Shown here: in pieces, positions 1 through 8,464 of the stretch | How the letters are laid out: every line of letters starts with the position of its first letter | Numbering within the stretch: the first letter of the stretch is position 1 | Assembly (NCBI RefSeq): GCF_001664485.1 | Contig: NZ_CP013630.1 | Location: forward strand, 4,037,501 to 4,101,500 | DNA: 64,000 bases | Direction: 5' to 3' | Source of the DNA: Rhizobium sp. N324 | GTDB lineage: Bacteria; Pseudomonadota; Alphaproteobacteria; Rhizobiales; Rhizobiaceae | Program-made: the position numbers and the translations under genes | The notes under the pieces: model-generated | Databases searched by the model: none | Seen by the model: only the letters and a program-made list of their open reading frames with translations | What the model was told of the DNA's origin: nothing

Positions 1-1
1 C

Positions 2-715
2 ATGGGCGAAGGCCATATCGTCTCGCCGGTCGAGACCAGTGTCATCGAGGCAAACCAGGTGGCGATCGCCCTTTCGAATGCCTCCTTCGATCGCAGCCAG
101 ACCGAAGACCGGCTGCGCTTCGTCATGCACGAACTCGTCCACCGCACCAAAAACCTTCTGACGCTGGCCCAGGCCATGATGCGCCAGCTCGCCAAACAGG
201 CCGATAGCGTCGAGACCTTCCAGGCCGCCGTCGCCGACCGCCTCGAAGGGCTGGTGCGGTCGATCGAACTTCTGACCAGCGAGCAATGGGGAGGCGTATC
301 GCTGCGGCGGGTTGTCGACATCCACCTGCAGGCCTTCCCGCAATCGCGTGAACAGATCGAAATCACAGGCAAAGATTTCGTTCTGAAGCCGGATGCGGTG
401 CAGAACCTCGGCCTTGCCTTGCATGAACTCGCCACCAATTCGGTGAAATATGGTGCGCTCTCCGTCCCGCAAGGCCGTGTCCGCTTCGAATGGCACGATG
501 TCAGGGAGGAGGACAAGCCGGATGCCCTGCTCCGCTTCACCTGGGAGGAGCGCGGCGGCCCGCCTGTGGTAGAACCGACCCGCTCCGGCTTCGGCACAAC
601 AGTCATCAAGGCCCATGCCGCCTCCGCCTTCCGCGGCACGGTGCAGGTCGATTTCCGGCCCGAGGGACTGCTGTGGGTGCTCACGGCCCAGCGCGCCACG
701 CTAGAGCGGGAATAA
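2..715 (+). CDS. HWE-family sensor histidine kinase, C-terminal part (truncated by window edge)
   Basis: This is the transmitter half of a sensor kinase. It has an H box (HELVHRTKN, phosphoacceptor His about residue 47), an N box of the HWE type (HELATNSVKYGAL, about 141-153) and the W-x-E signature (TWEERGG, about 180), which together define the HWE/HisKA_2 family. The reading frame is open from the window edge, and no convincing ribosome binding site or input domain is visible. The protein almost certainly extends upstream, probably with a PAS or GAF sensor. HWE kinases autophosphorylate and pass phosphate to single-domain or receiver proteins, but the partner is not visible here. The next gene (DUF992) is 60 bp downstream on the same strand with its own strong SD and may be independent. 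Confidence 0.85.
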   Translation: MGEGHIVSPVETSVIEANQVAIALSNASFDRSQTEDRLRFVMHELVHRTKNLLTLAQAMMRQLAKQADSVETFQAAVADRLEGLVRSIELLTSEQWGGVSLRRVVDIHLQAFPQSREQIEITGKDFVLKPDAVQNLGLALHELATNSVKYGALSVPQGRVRFEWHDVREEDKPDALLRFTWEERGGPPVVEPTRSGFGTTVIKAHAASAFRGTVQVDFRPEGLLWVLTAQRATLERE

Positions 716-775
716 CTCCCGGAACAATCGCCACCTCTACCCGTTTCGAACAGGTCGTTCCCAAGGAGAAAGACC

Positions 776-1258
776 ATGTTCAAGCAAACGATGATCGCAG
801 CCGCAGCTCTGGCAGCCGCTGCCTGGGCAAATCCGGCCGGCGCGGAAAGCTATGTCACGCTCGGCCGCCTGGTCTGCGGATCGGATGGCGGCCAGGGTCT
901 GATCATCACTTCGCAGAAGAACCTGATCTGCACCTATACGCCGGCATCAGGCGGTGCCAAGGCCGTGTATGCCGGTAAAATCGAGAAGTTCGGCCTCGAC
1001 ATCGGCCAGACCGGCAAGAGCGTGATGATCTGGCAGGTGCTGGCAAAAACCGGCACGGATATGCCGCAATTCGCGCTGGCCGGCGAATATTACGGCGTCG
1101 GGGCGGATGCGAGCATCGGTGCCGGCGCCGGCGCCAAGGTGATCGCCGGCGGCACCAACAAAGCATTCATGCTGCAGCCGCTGAATGTCCAGGCCCAGGA
1201 GGGGTTGAACCTCGCCATCGGGGTCGAGAAGATGACGCTCGTGCCGGGCGAGGTCTGA
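776..1258 (+). CDS. DUF992 family secreted protein
   Basis: This 160-residue protein has a clear Sec signal peptide (residues 1 to about 23, ending PAGA/ES). The mature domain is of the DUF992 type: an early cysteine pair (VCGS, ICTY), glycine-rich beta strands and a GAGAGAKV stretch. An AAGGAG Shine-Dalgarno lies about 7 nt before the ATG. DUF992 proteins are common in Rhizobiales, are predicted to be periplasmic and have no established function. A GC-rich hairpin follows the stop. No pathway can be inferred from the neighbours: a kinase lies upstream and the transhydrogenase operon converges from downstream. Confidence 0.85.
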   Translation: MFKQTMIAAAALAAAAWANPAGAESYVTLGRLVCGSDGGQGLIITSQKNLICTYTPASGGAKAVYAGKIEKFGLDIGQTGKSVMIWQVLAKTGTDMPQFALAGEYYGVGADASIGAGAGAKVIAGGTNKAFMLQPLNVQAQEGLNLAIGVEKMTLVPGEV

Positions 1259-1281
1259 CGGCACGGAACGACGTCAATCGA

Positions 1282-1303
1282 ACAGCCGCCCGGGGGCGGC
1301 TGT
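1282..1303. terminator. Bidirectional hairpin between DUF992 gene and pntB
   Basis: Perfect 10-bp arms (ACAGCCGCCC / GGGCGGCTGT) with a 2-nt loop lie between two convergent genes. There is no clear U-tract, so a terminator role is inferred from position and stem strength. Confidence 0.5.
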
Positions 1304-1310
1304 ATCGGCG

Positions 1311-2708
1311 TCATCCATGCGTGATCGCCTTGTTGATATCCTCGGTCATTTTCTTCGCGTCGCCGAGCAGCATCATCGTACCATCCTTGTAGAACAGCGT
1401 ATTGTCGATGCCGGCATAACCCGAGCCGAGCGAGCGTTTGACGAACAGGCAGGTCTTGGCCCGGTCGACGTCGAGGATCGGCATGCCGTAGATCGGCGAG
1501 GTCTTGTCGTCGCGCGCCGCCGGATTGGTGACGTCGTTGGCGCCGATGACATAGGCGACATCGGCCTGGGCAAATTCCGAATTGATATCCTCGAGTTCGA
1601 AGACCTCGTCATAGGGAACATTGGCTTCGGCGAGCAGCACATTCATGTGGCCAGGCATGCGCCCGGCGACCGGGTGAATCGCATATTTCACCTCGACGCC
1701 GTTCTTCTTCAGATTGTCGGCGAGTTCGCGCAACGCATGCTGGGCCTGGGCGACCGCCATGCCGTATCCCGGCACGATGATGACCTTCGATGCATTGGCC
1801 ATCAGATAGGCTGCATCCTCGGCCGAACCGAGCTTGACGGTCTTGTCTGAAGTGTCGGGCCCGCCGGATGCCGTCTCGCCGCCGAAACCGCCGAGGATGA
1901 CGGAGACGAAGGAACGGTTCATGCCCTTGCACATGATGTAGGAAAGAATGGCGCCGGAAGAACCGACAAGCGCGCCGGTGATGATCAGCGCCAGATTGCC
2001 GAGTGTGAAGCCGATGCCGGCCGCAGCCCATCCGGAATAGGAATTCAGCATCGAGACGACGACCGGCATATCGGCGCCGCCGATCGGCACGATCAAGAGA
2101 ACGCCGAGCGCCAGCGACAGCGCCACGACGGCCCAGAAGTCGAAATGGCTTTCGGTGGCGGCAAGCCCGATGATGAACAACACGATCAGCACCAGCAGGG
2201 TCGCATTGATCACATGCCGATAAGGCAGCAGGATCGGCTTGCCGGACATGCGCCCGTCGAGCTTCAGGAAGGCGATAATCGAGCCGGTGAAGGTCAGCGC
2301 TCCGATCGCCACGCCGAGGGCCATCTCGACGCGCGCCTCGGTGTGGATGTGGCCGATCTCGCCGATGCCGAAGGAGGCGGGGGTATAGAGCGCCGAGGCC
2401 GCCACCAAGACGGCGGCAAGGCCGACCAGCGAATGGAAACCGGCGACGAGCTGCGGCATCGAGGTCATGGCGATGGTGCGGGCGACATAGGCGCCGACGC
2501 TGCCGCCGATGGCAAGGCCGAGGATGATCAGCACGAAGCCACCGAAATTCGGCGTCGCCAGCACCAGCGTCGTCAGGATGGCGATGCCCATGCCGATCAT
2601 GCCGTAGAGATTGCCCCTACGGCTGGTGGCCGGATGCGAGAGACCCCGCAGTGCCAGGATGAAGAGAACGCCGGAGACGAGGTAGAGGAAGGCTGCGATA
2701 TTGGTCAT
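1311..2708 (-). CDS. pntB: NAD(P) transhydrogenase subunit beta
   Basis: This 465-residue protein has the usual length and layout of PntB. The N-terminal half is about nine hydrophobic helices forming part of the proton channel. The C-terminal half is the soluble NADP(H)-binding domain III, with the GYGMAVAQAQH nucleotide-binding loop and the VIGANDVTNPAA motif. The enzyme is a membrane-bound proton pump that reduces NADP+ with NADH at the expense of proton motive force. It is the last gene of the pntAA-pntAB-pntB operon and begins 7 bp after pntAB, consistent with one transcript. A convergent hairpin sits beyond its stop. Confidence 0.97.
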   Translation of the reverse strand: MTNIAAFLYLVSGVLFILALRGLSHPATSRRGNLYGMIGMGIAILTTLVLATPNFGGFVLIILGLAIGGSVGAYVARTIAMTSMPQLVAGFHSLVGLAAVLVAASALYTPASFGIGEIGHIHTEARVEMALGVAIGALTFTGSIIAFLKLDGRMSGKPILLPYRHVINATLLVLIVLFIIGLAATESHFDFWAVVALSLALGVLLIVPIGGADMPVVVSMLNSYSGWAAAGIGFTLGNLALIITGALVGSSGAILSYIMCKGMNRSFVSVILGGFGGETASGGPDTSDKTVKLGSAEDAAYLMANASKVIIVPGYGMAVAQAQHALRELADNLKKNGVEVKYAIHPVAGRMPGHMNVLLAEANVPYDEVFELEDINSEFAQADVAYVIGANDVTNPAARDDKTSPIYGMPILDVDRAKTCLFVKRSLGSGYAGIDNTLFYKDGTMMLLGDAKKMTEDINKAITHG

Positions 2709-2715
2709 CGGTTCC

Positions 2716-3117
2716 TCACCGGTCCTTCTTGCGGTACATCGAGAGCATCCGCTGCGTCACCAGGAATCCGCCGAAAATGTTCACCGAGACGAGCACGAGC
2801 GCCACGAAGCCGAAGCCGGTCGCAAGCCCGCTTGTCGAGATGCCGACCGCCAGAAGCGCGCCGACGACGATGACGGAGGAGATCGCATTGGTGACGGCCA
2901 TCAGCGGCGTATGCAACGCCGGCGTCACCGACCACACGACGTAATAACCGACGAAGATCGACAAGACGAAGATCGCCAGCTGGAAGACGAAGGGATCGAT
3001 CGCCCCGCCAGTCGCAGCACTGGCCGCCTCAGGTGCATGGGCCGCCGCGGTGACAACGGCGGTCACCGCCTGGTCGAGCTGCTCCAGCGCTCTGTCCATT
3101 GCTTCACTGGCCATCAC
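2716..3117 (-). CDS. pntAB: NAD(P) transhydrogenase alpha subunit, membrane part
   Basis: This 133-residue protein is the separate membrane segment of the transhydrogenase alpha chain, as found in alphaproteobacteria where alpha is split into two polypeptides. It has an Ala-rich N terminus followed by three or four hydrophobic helices (FVFQLAIFVLSIFVGYYVVW, then AISSVIVVGALLAVG and FVALVLVSVNIFGGF). The gene overlaps the end of pntAA by 4 bp (ATGA-type junction) and is followed closely by pntB, so translational coupling is likely. It forms the proton channel together with PntB. Confidence 0.95.
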   Translation of the reverse strand: MMASEAMDRALEQLDQAVTAVVTAAAHAPEAASAATGGAIDPFVFQLAIFVLSIFVGYYVVWSVTPALHTPLMAVTNAISSVIVVGALLAVGISTSGLATGFGFVALVLVSVNIFGGFLVTQRMLSMYRKKDR

Positions 3118-4262
3118 AGATCTCCCTTCTTCGCGCCGCCGAAGGCGGGATGAACCACGTCGCCGGCGTAGGTCAGCATCGTCGCTTTGACGAGCTCGTC
3201 GTCGAGGTTGACGACGACGCTTCGGCTTTCCTTGTTGACCATGGTCTCCAGGAAGGTGACGAGGTTCTTGGCGTAGAGCGCCGAAGCGCTGGCCGCGACC
3301 CGGCCCGGCATATTGGCGAAACCGATCACCTTGACGCCGTCGACATCGGCGATCTCGCCGGCGACGACGCCCTCGATATTGCCGCCGCGCTCGACGGCGA
3401 GGTCGACGGCGACCGCGCCAGGCTTCATCGCCGCGAGCATGGTGCGCGAAACAAGCCGCGGCGCCGCGCGGCCGGGGATCAGCGCTGTGGTGATGACAAT
3501 ATCCTGCTTGGCGATATGCTCGGCCACGAGTGCGGCCTGCTTTGCCTGATAGTCGGCGGACATTTCCTTGGCATAGCCGCCGGCCGTTTCCGCCGCCTTG
3601 AACTCCTCGTCCTCGACGGCGATGAACTTGGCCCCGAGCGAGGCGACCTGCTCCTTGGCGGCCGGGCGCACGTCGGTGGCCGAGACCGCAGCACCCAAGC
3701 GCCGCGCCGTCGCAATCGCCTGAAGACCGGCGACGCCGGCACCCATGACGAAGACCTTGGCGGCCGGCACGGTGCCGGCAGCCGTCATCATCATCGGCAT
3801 GGCGCGGTCATAGATCGCAGCCGCCTCGATGACCGCCTGATAGCCGGCGAGATTGGCCTGGGACGACAGCACGTCCATCGATTGTGCACGGGTAATGCGC
3901 GGCATCAGCTCCATGGCGAAAGCCGAAAGGCCGGCGCTTGCCAGAGCCGCGATCGCTTCGTCATTGCCGTAGGGATCCATGATGGCGATGACGACGGCGC
4001 CGCTTTTATAGCCTGAAACTTCCTGTTCGCTCGGGCGGCGCACCTTCAGCACCACATCGGCGGAGCCGGCATCGGCAAAACTGCCGATCCTGGCGCCCGC
4101 CGCCTCGAACTCTGCGTCCGGAACGCGCGACGCAGCACCGGCACCGGCTTCGACGACGACATCGAAGCCGAAGCTTTTCATCTTTTTCACGGTCTCGGCG
4201 GAGGCCGCGACACGCGTCTCCTCGCCCGCAATTTCCCTTGCAACGAAAACGATATTGCCCAA
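3114..4262 (-). CDS. pntAA: NAD(P) transhydrogenase alpha subunit, NAD-binding part (TTG start)
   Basis: This 382-residue protein carries the soluble NAD(H)-binding domain I. It opens with the catalytic N-domain (EETRVAASAETVKKM) and has the Rossmann loop GAGVAGLQAIATARRLGA near the middle, as in alanine dehydrogenase-like folds. The longest ORF starts with an ATG 54 bp further upstream. I chose the TTG at 4262 because a GGAGGAGGGGG Shine-Dalgarno sits just before it and the protein then begins at the family's conserved first strand. It is the first gene of the transhydrogenase operon, with a RIME-like repeat immediately upstream. Confidence 0.93.
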   Translation of the reverse strand: MGNIVFVAREIAGEETRVAASAETVKKMKSFGFDVVVEAGAGAASRVPDAEFEAAGARIGSFADAGSADVVLKVRRPSEQEVSGYKSGAVVIAIMDPYGNDEAIAALASAGLSAFAMELMPRITRAQSMDVLSSQANLAGYQAVIEAAAIYDRAMPMMMTAAGTVPAAKVFVMGAGVAGLQAIATARRLGAAVSATDVRPAAKEQVASLGAKFIAVEDEEFKAAETAGGYAKEMSADYQAKQAALVAEHIAKQDIVITTALIPGRAAPRLVSRTMLAAMKPGAVAVDLAVERGGNIEGVVAGEIADVDGVKVIGFANMPGRVAASASALYAKNLVTFLETMVNKESRSVVVNLDDELVKATMLTYAGDVVHPAFGGAKKGDL

Positions 4263-4320
4263 CTGCCCCCTCCTCCGGGTCAGCCAGACCGCCGCAGGCT
4301 TCCCTGCGCAGGCCAAGCAC

Positions 4321-4428
4321 CTAAAGCATGTCGCGCAAAACTGTCCGGCGGTTCTGCGATAACGATATGCGAGAAAATAAAGACCTGAAGCGCGAGCAGC
4401 GAATCGGAACGATCGCGACGCGCTTCAG
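4321..4428. repeat. RIME-type intergenic mosaic element (two palindromes, 108 bp)
   Basis: The 108-bp element has two imperfect palindromes. The first runs from GCATGTCGCGCAAAAC to a matching GATATGC end at about 4370. The second is CTGAAGCGCG (4385-4394) against CGCGCTTCAG (4419-4428). Length and double-palindrome layout fit the Rhizobium-specific intergenic mosaic elements. It lies between pntAA and the oxidase small subunit gene, in the 200-bp gap that must also hold the pnt promoter. Confidence 0.65.
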
Positions 4429-4463
4429 TCACAAGCTTCGGCGAAGCCTTCCCTTTGCCGCGA

Positions 4464-4688
4464 TCAGCGGACCAGGAAGACGCCGGCAGCGAGAAGAATG
4501 ATGAAGACGAAGAGGCCGCCGAGAAGGCCGGCGCCGCCGAAGAAACCTGCGGTCATCGCAAGCAGCAGGACGATGAGAAGCATCGAGCCGTATTTCGTGG
4601 CGGTAATGAACATGTCGTAGGTCTTTTCATGTTCCTTGTAATCCATCGGCGCGCCGGTCTCGACCGGTCCGGTATGATGTTCGGCCAT
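4464..4688 (-). CDS. aa3-type cytochrome c oxidase small subunit IV
   Basis: This 74-residue protein matches the bacterial aa3 oxidase subunit IV family. It has a short polar N terminus with the DYKEHEKTYDMFI segment, followed by one or two hydrophobic helices (SMLLIVLLLAMTAGFF and GLFVFIILLAAGVFL). The family member in Paracoccus and Rhodobacter is a single-helix accessory subunit of the terminal oxidase. The longer ORF reaching 4910 is not used, because the ATG at 4688 has a GGAG Shine-Dalgarno about 9 nt upstream and begins the conserved domain. It stands alone, away from the main cox operon, as is common in rhizobia. Confidence 0.85.
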   Translation of the reverse strand: MAEHHTGPVETGAPMDYKEHEKTYDMFITATKYGSMLLIVLLLAMTAGFFGGAGLLGGLFVFIILLAAGVFLVR

Positions 4689-4867
4689 AAATATCGTCTC
4701 CTGAAATGCCTCTGCGCTGCCTGATTCCCTCGCTGGCGAGGGAAGTCCCTGCCTGCAGGAATTACACAATGACAGGCGAAAGCGCAATGCATGAGAATGC
4801 CGCAGCGACGCGCGGAAATGTGCAGCGATTCCTCGCAACGACATGCTATCTATCCGGGCGAAAACAC

Positions 4868-4899
4868 GAGGGGCGACGACGTGATTGTCATCGCCCCTC
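4868..4899 (-). terminator. Intrinsic terminator downstream of FeeM-like gene
   Basis: GAGGGGCGA (4868-4876) pairs with TCGCCCCTC (4891-4899). On the minus strand the stem is followed by GTGTTTTC. It lies about 40 bp past the stop of the gene ending at 4938. Confidence 0.65.
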
Positions 4900-4937
4900 A
4901 TTGTTTTCACTCAAATCTCTCCGCGAGAGAACAGAAA

Positions 4938-5690
4938 TCAGAGCGGCAGGTCGGTGCCGAGTTCGCCCTGCGGCACGAAGCGCGCCGTCGGAATGATGGT
5001 GAGCGGCGGCAAGGTGTCGTTGGGATTGCGCGAAAACATCATGCGCTGCTCGCTGGCGCTGGAGATGAAGAAGGGATAACGCGTCAACAGCTTGCGCCCG
5101 ACCTCGATCACGTTCGTCGCCATCAGCGTCATGTCGATCCCGTAATTCTTCGCCAGCCGGCCGGGCACGACCGTGTCGGCATAGAAGACCCGCTTGTAGA
5201 AGGCCGCATGCGGCGGCCGAACGAACTGCAGAACCCGGTCCGCACGGAAATACGCCGCCGCGACGATGGTCGGCCGCAGCGTCAGATAGGGAACCCAGGG
5301 CAGATCGGCGGTGAGTTCGGGGTCGGCCGCGAAACGCGCCGGATCGATCAGCGTCAGCCCCGCATCCAGAAGCTCATCCATCGCCTCGGGAAAGGCGCCG
5401 CCTGATTGGCTGAGGCGGTGCTCCGGTGTGACATAATGAACCCGGATGGTGCTGACCAATTCCCCATAATAATACAGGCCGAAAATATAGGCGTGGCCGT
5501 CGAAATCGCTGTCGTCAAGCAGCCCCTTCGGAGCGAGCGCGAGCACGTCGTGGGCCTTGTAGGCCTTGTAGCGCAGGCGTTCTACCTGCTCCATGTCTTC
5601 GCTGCTTTCGACGCGGCGATACTCGACATGGTCCAAAACTTCCAAAATTTTCGCGCTGAAATCGCTACGCTTGAACAGTGTCTCTGACAT
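4938..5690 (-). CDS. FeeM-like N-acyl amino acid synthase / autoinducer-synthase-fold acyltransferase
   Basis: This 250-residue protein has the GNAT-like fold shared by LuxI autoinducer synthases and FeeM. Visible signatures are VERLRYKAYK near residue 40 (compare the LuxI LR..F segment), a central hydrophobic GLYYYGELVSTIRVH strand with the S-T-x-R element, and a DPARFAADPEL segment resembling the E-x-x-R-F region. Known FeeM proteins join an acyl chain from acyl-ACP to an amino acid such as tyrosine. The substrates of this one cannot be read from sequence. It is monocistronic, has its own terminator and stands divergent from nothing obvious; the EAL-domain gene lies upstream on the same strand. 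Confidence 0.75.
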   Translation of the reverse strand: MSETLFKRSDFSAKILEVLDHVEYRRVESSEDMEQVERLRYKAYKAHDVLALAPKGLLDDSDFDGHAYIFGLYYYGELVSTIRVHYVTPEHRLSQSGGAFPEAMDELLDAGLTLIDPARFAADPELTADLPWVPYLTLRPTIVAAAYFRADRVLQFVRPPHAAFYKRVFYADTVVPGRLAKNYGIDMTLMATNVIEVGRKLLTRYPFFISSASEQRMMFSRNPNDTLPPLTIIPTARFVPQGELGTDLPL

Positions 5691-5833
5691 TTTCCCGATC
5701 CGCTCGTTAACGGATCATTAATCATATGCCGACGAGATTTAGGCAAGGAAATCCGATAATTCGGGCCGTTTATAAAGTATTAAGGTTAACGGTGCGGAGA
5801 ATTGTCAGTGCAAAAGCGGCCGATGCGGATCGC

Positions 5834-8137
5834 TTAGGCGACCTTGCTGCGCCGACGCTGAACGGGGCGGCGGCCGATACCCTGCTGCAACAGCGGGATA
5901 TTCTGGGAAGGCACGGGCTGCGAGAAAACATAGCCCTGTACGAGGTCGGTGCTGCGATGTTTGTTGAGCAGGGCGAGCTGCTCTTCGGTCTCGACGCCCT
6001 CGATGACGATCTTCAGCCCCAGTTCGCGGGCGAGATGGACCGTGCCGCGCAGGAGTTTGAGGCGGCGGGTATCCTCGACGATATTGCGGACGAAGGAGCG
6101 ATCGATCTTGACGATATCGAGCGGCAGCGTATCGAGATAGCTCAGGCTGGAGAAGCCGGTCCCGAAATCGTCGATGGCGATGGTGATGCCGCGGGCCCGG
6201 AGTTCAGCCAGGATGGCGCGCACGGCCGCCGGCTCGTCGATCAGGCAGCTTTCCGTGACTTCGAGATGCAGCCGCGCCGCGTCGAGGCCGGAATGGGCAA
6301 GCGCATCGGCGACCACCTGAAGAATGTCGGCATCCCTGAGATCGCGCGCCGAGAGGTTGACCGAGACGGCGATATGATCCGGCCAGTTCATGCATTCGCT
6401 GCAGGCCTTGAACAGGACGAAGCGGGTGATGTCGGAGATGATGCCCATATCCTCGGCGAGCCGGATGAAGACATCGGGCGGGATCGAGCCCTTCTCGGGA
6501 TGCACCCAGCGCGCCAAGGCCTCGGCGCATTCGATCCGCGAACCGTCGGCCCGGAACATCGGCTGGAAAACCAGATGCAGCGCCTGCGCCGAAACCGCCT
6601 CGCGCAGATCCGCCTTCAGCTTCTGCTGCTCGATGTAGCGGCCGTCCATTTCCCGCTCAAAGCCGGAGATGCCGCCCTTGAAGCGGGACTTGCTTTCGAA
6701 CAGCGCCAAATCCGCCTTGACGCTCCATTCGTCCATGGCGAAGGCGGTGCTTTCGAGGATGGCATAACCGGCACTGAGCGAAACGAGGAAGGTCAGCTCA
6801 TCGACCTCGTAGTGGCCCTGGATCGCCGCATGCACGCGGCGGATCTCGATGTCGAGTAAGCCCGGCTCTTTCGCATGCGGGAAGAACAGGATGAACTGGT
6901 CGCCCATCAGCCGGCCGAGAATGGCGTTGCCGGAGGCCTGCTTGATGCGGGCGGCGATAGCACAGAGCAGATGATCGCCGGTGACATGGCCGCGCATGTC
7001 GTTGACATGTTTGAATTCATCGATATCGAGAACCATGAAGCCGAGCGGCCCGGACTTTCTCGGATGTTTGGCGAGATACTCCTGCACCAGTTGCCCGAAA
7101 TATTGCCGGTTCGGCAGGCCGGTGAGCGCATCGAAGCGGACCATGTGCATGATCTTCTGCTCCGCCTTCACCCGGCTCGACACGTCCTCAAAGATCAGCA
7201 CGGCGCCGCCGTCGGCCCTTCGGCTGGCGGAGAATTCCAGCGACAGCCCTTCGGGAAAATGAATGAGCGTGCGCGACAGATTGCCTTCGGCGACCTGTGT
7301 GAGCTGGCGCAGGATGAGCTCCGGCTGCGAAGCGTCCATGAAGCTGTAGCGCGCGCCGTAGCGCAGCACGGCGCCGAGATCGCGGTCCTTCAGCCGCTCC
7401 GGCGCGCCGATCTTCAGAAGCTCGCAGGCCTTGCGATTGACGACCTGGATCCGGTTTTCGGCATCGACCATGACCAGGCCATGCGGCATGTTGTTGAGCG
7501 CCGTATCGAAGCGGTCGGCGATGATGGTGATTTCCCGGCGCGCGATGACATTCTCATAAAGGAACTCGCGCACGCCGTTCGCCATGGCCCGCGTCGTCAG
7601 CCAGAAGGGAATGAGGAAGATCGACAGCAGACCACGATAGAAATCCAGTGCCATCAGGCTGCAGACGATCATCGGCAGACAGCAGGAGAAGGTCTGCAGG
7701 TCGACCGCAAGCCGCGAACCGTAATTGCGGCCGACGACGGAAACCATGGTCGCCATGGTCACGGCAATGCAGGCAAGTTCGGCAAAGGAATCGTGCACGA
7801 CGAAGATGGCGTAGCCGCTGGCAAGGCCAAGCAGGGCGGTGGTGCAGGCCGCACCGGCGACCAGTATCCGCTCCCAACGCTCGATTCCGTCGTGCGACAG
7901 GCTCTCCTTGTCGACACCATCGAACTGCCGGAAGATGACCATGCGAATGCAGAAGACCAGGAGGAAAGCGGCGGCCAGCAGGATGTAGACGAAGGACAGG
8001 GTCTTGGCGGCGACGGCAAGGCAGGTTGCGACATGCACGATCACGCCGGCAAGAAGCGTCATGCGGTTCCCGGAAAGGGAGCTCACAAACGACAGATACA
8101 CATCTAAAGGGACCCTGTTCGGGTTATCTGGCTTCAT
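5834..8137 (-). CDS. Membrane EAL-domain cyclic-di-GMP phosphodiesterase with degenerate GGDEF
   Basis: This is a 767-residue protein. The N terminus has about six hydrophobic segments (residues 20-190), then a PAS-like domain (NNMPHGLVMVDAENRIQVVN). It is followed by a GGDEF domain whose signature has decayed to MGDQF, and a complete EAL domain. The EAL domain keeps EALARW, the metal-binding Asn in VSVNLSARDL, LEVTES, AIDDFGTGFSS, the Lys of VKIDRSF and IEGVET. It should therefore degrade c-di-GMP, with the GGDEF part possibly acting as a GTP sensor. I prefer the start MKPDNPNR at 8137 (AGGGAAAG upstream) over the ATG 78 bp earlier. Signal and output pathway are unknown. Confidence 0.9.
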   Translation of the reverse strand: MKPDNPNRVPLDVYLSFVSSLSGNRMTLLAGVIVHVATCLAVAAKTLSFVYILLAAAFLLVFCIRMVIFRQFDGVDKESLSHDGIERWERILVAGAACTTALLGLASGYAIFVVHDSFAELACIAVTMATMVSVVGRNYGSRLAVDLQTFSCCLPMIVCSLMALDFYRGLLSIFLIPFWLTTRAMANGVREFLYENVIARREITIIADRFDTALNNMPHGLVMVDAENRIQVVNRKACELLKIGAPERLKDRDLGAVLRYGARYSFMDASQPELILRQLTQVAEGNLSRTLIHFPEGLSLEFSASRRADGGAVLIFEDVSSRVKAEQKIMHMVRFDALTGLPNRQYFGQLVQEYLAKHPRKSGPLGFMVLDIDEFKHVNDMRGHVTGDHLLCAIAARIKQASGNAILGRLMGDQFILFFPHAKEPGLLDIEIRRVHAAIQGHYEVDELTFLVSLSAGYAILESTAFAMDEWSVKADLALFESKSRFKGGISGFEREMDGRYIEQQKLKADLREAVSAQALHLVFQPMFRADGSRIECAEALARWVHPEKGSIPPDVFIRLAEDMGIISDITRFVLFKACSECMNWPDHIAVSVNLSARDLRDADILQVVADALAHSGLDAARLHLEVTESCLIDEPAAVRAILAELRARGITIAIDDFGTGFSSLSYLDTLPLDIVKIDRSFVRNIVEDTRRLKLLRGTVHLARELGLKIVIEGVETEEQLALLNKHRSTDLVQGYVFSQPVPSQNIPLLQQGIGRRPVQRRRSKVA

Positions 8138-8464
8138 CCACACTTTCCCTGTGCGCGGGAATTCTAAGCCGAACCCTTTAAAAATTGATTTCAATGGAAT
8201 CAAACATTTGGTCAAATTTTCTAAAACCAGAGGATGAACCGCACAGCTTACACGCGTTAATGCAGCCTCCTGGCGAGATTATTGAAATTTTTTATCCACG
8301 CCAGGGTTGTCGAATTATTACATGGTCACACGGCCCGGTCGGCGCATCTAAGACTATACTCCAAGCCGAGGCATTTATCCTTCCAATTTCGAAGGCCGTG
8401 GTCTACATCGATTGCAAGAGGGAAAGCTGCCGGAAAAACGGCAGGGCAAGAACAAGGGAAACGA
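8138..8464. other. Intergenic region between divergent EAL and TRAP genes
   Basis: This stretch without a gene is AT-rich from about 8165 to 8350 and must hold the promoters of both divergent units. A hairpin CTGCCG (8427-8432) / CGGCAG (8439-8444) lies 20 bp before the TRAP small permease start. I could not identify any convincing operator or small RNA. Confidence 0.5.

Noticed and set aside
3099..4016. Long plus-strand ORF opposite pntAA
   Set aside because: It is antisense to a clear PntAA, has low-complexity charged composition and no ribosome binding site; a GC-rich shadow frame.
5726..8107. Two plus-strand ORFs (377 and 410 aa) opposite the EAL protein
   Set aside because: Both mirror the coding frame of the EAL gene and lack any recognisable domain.
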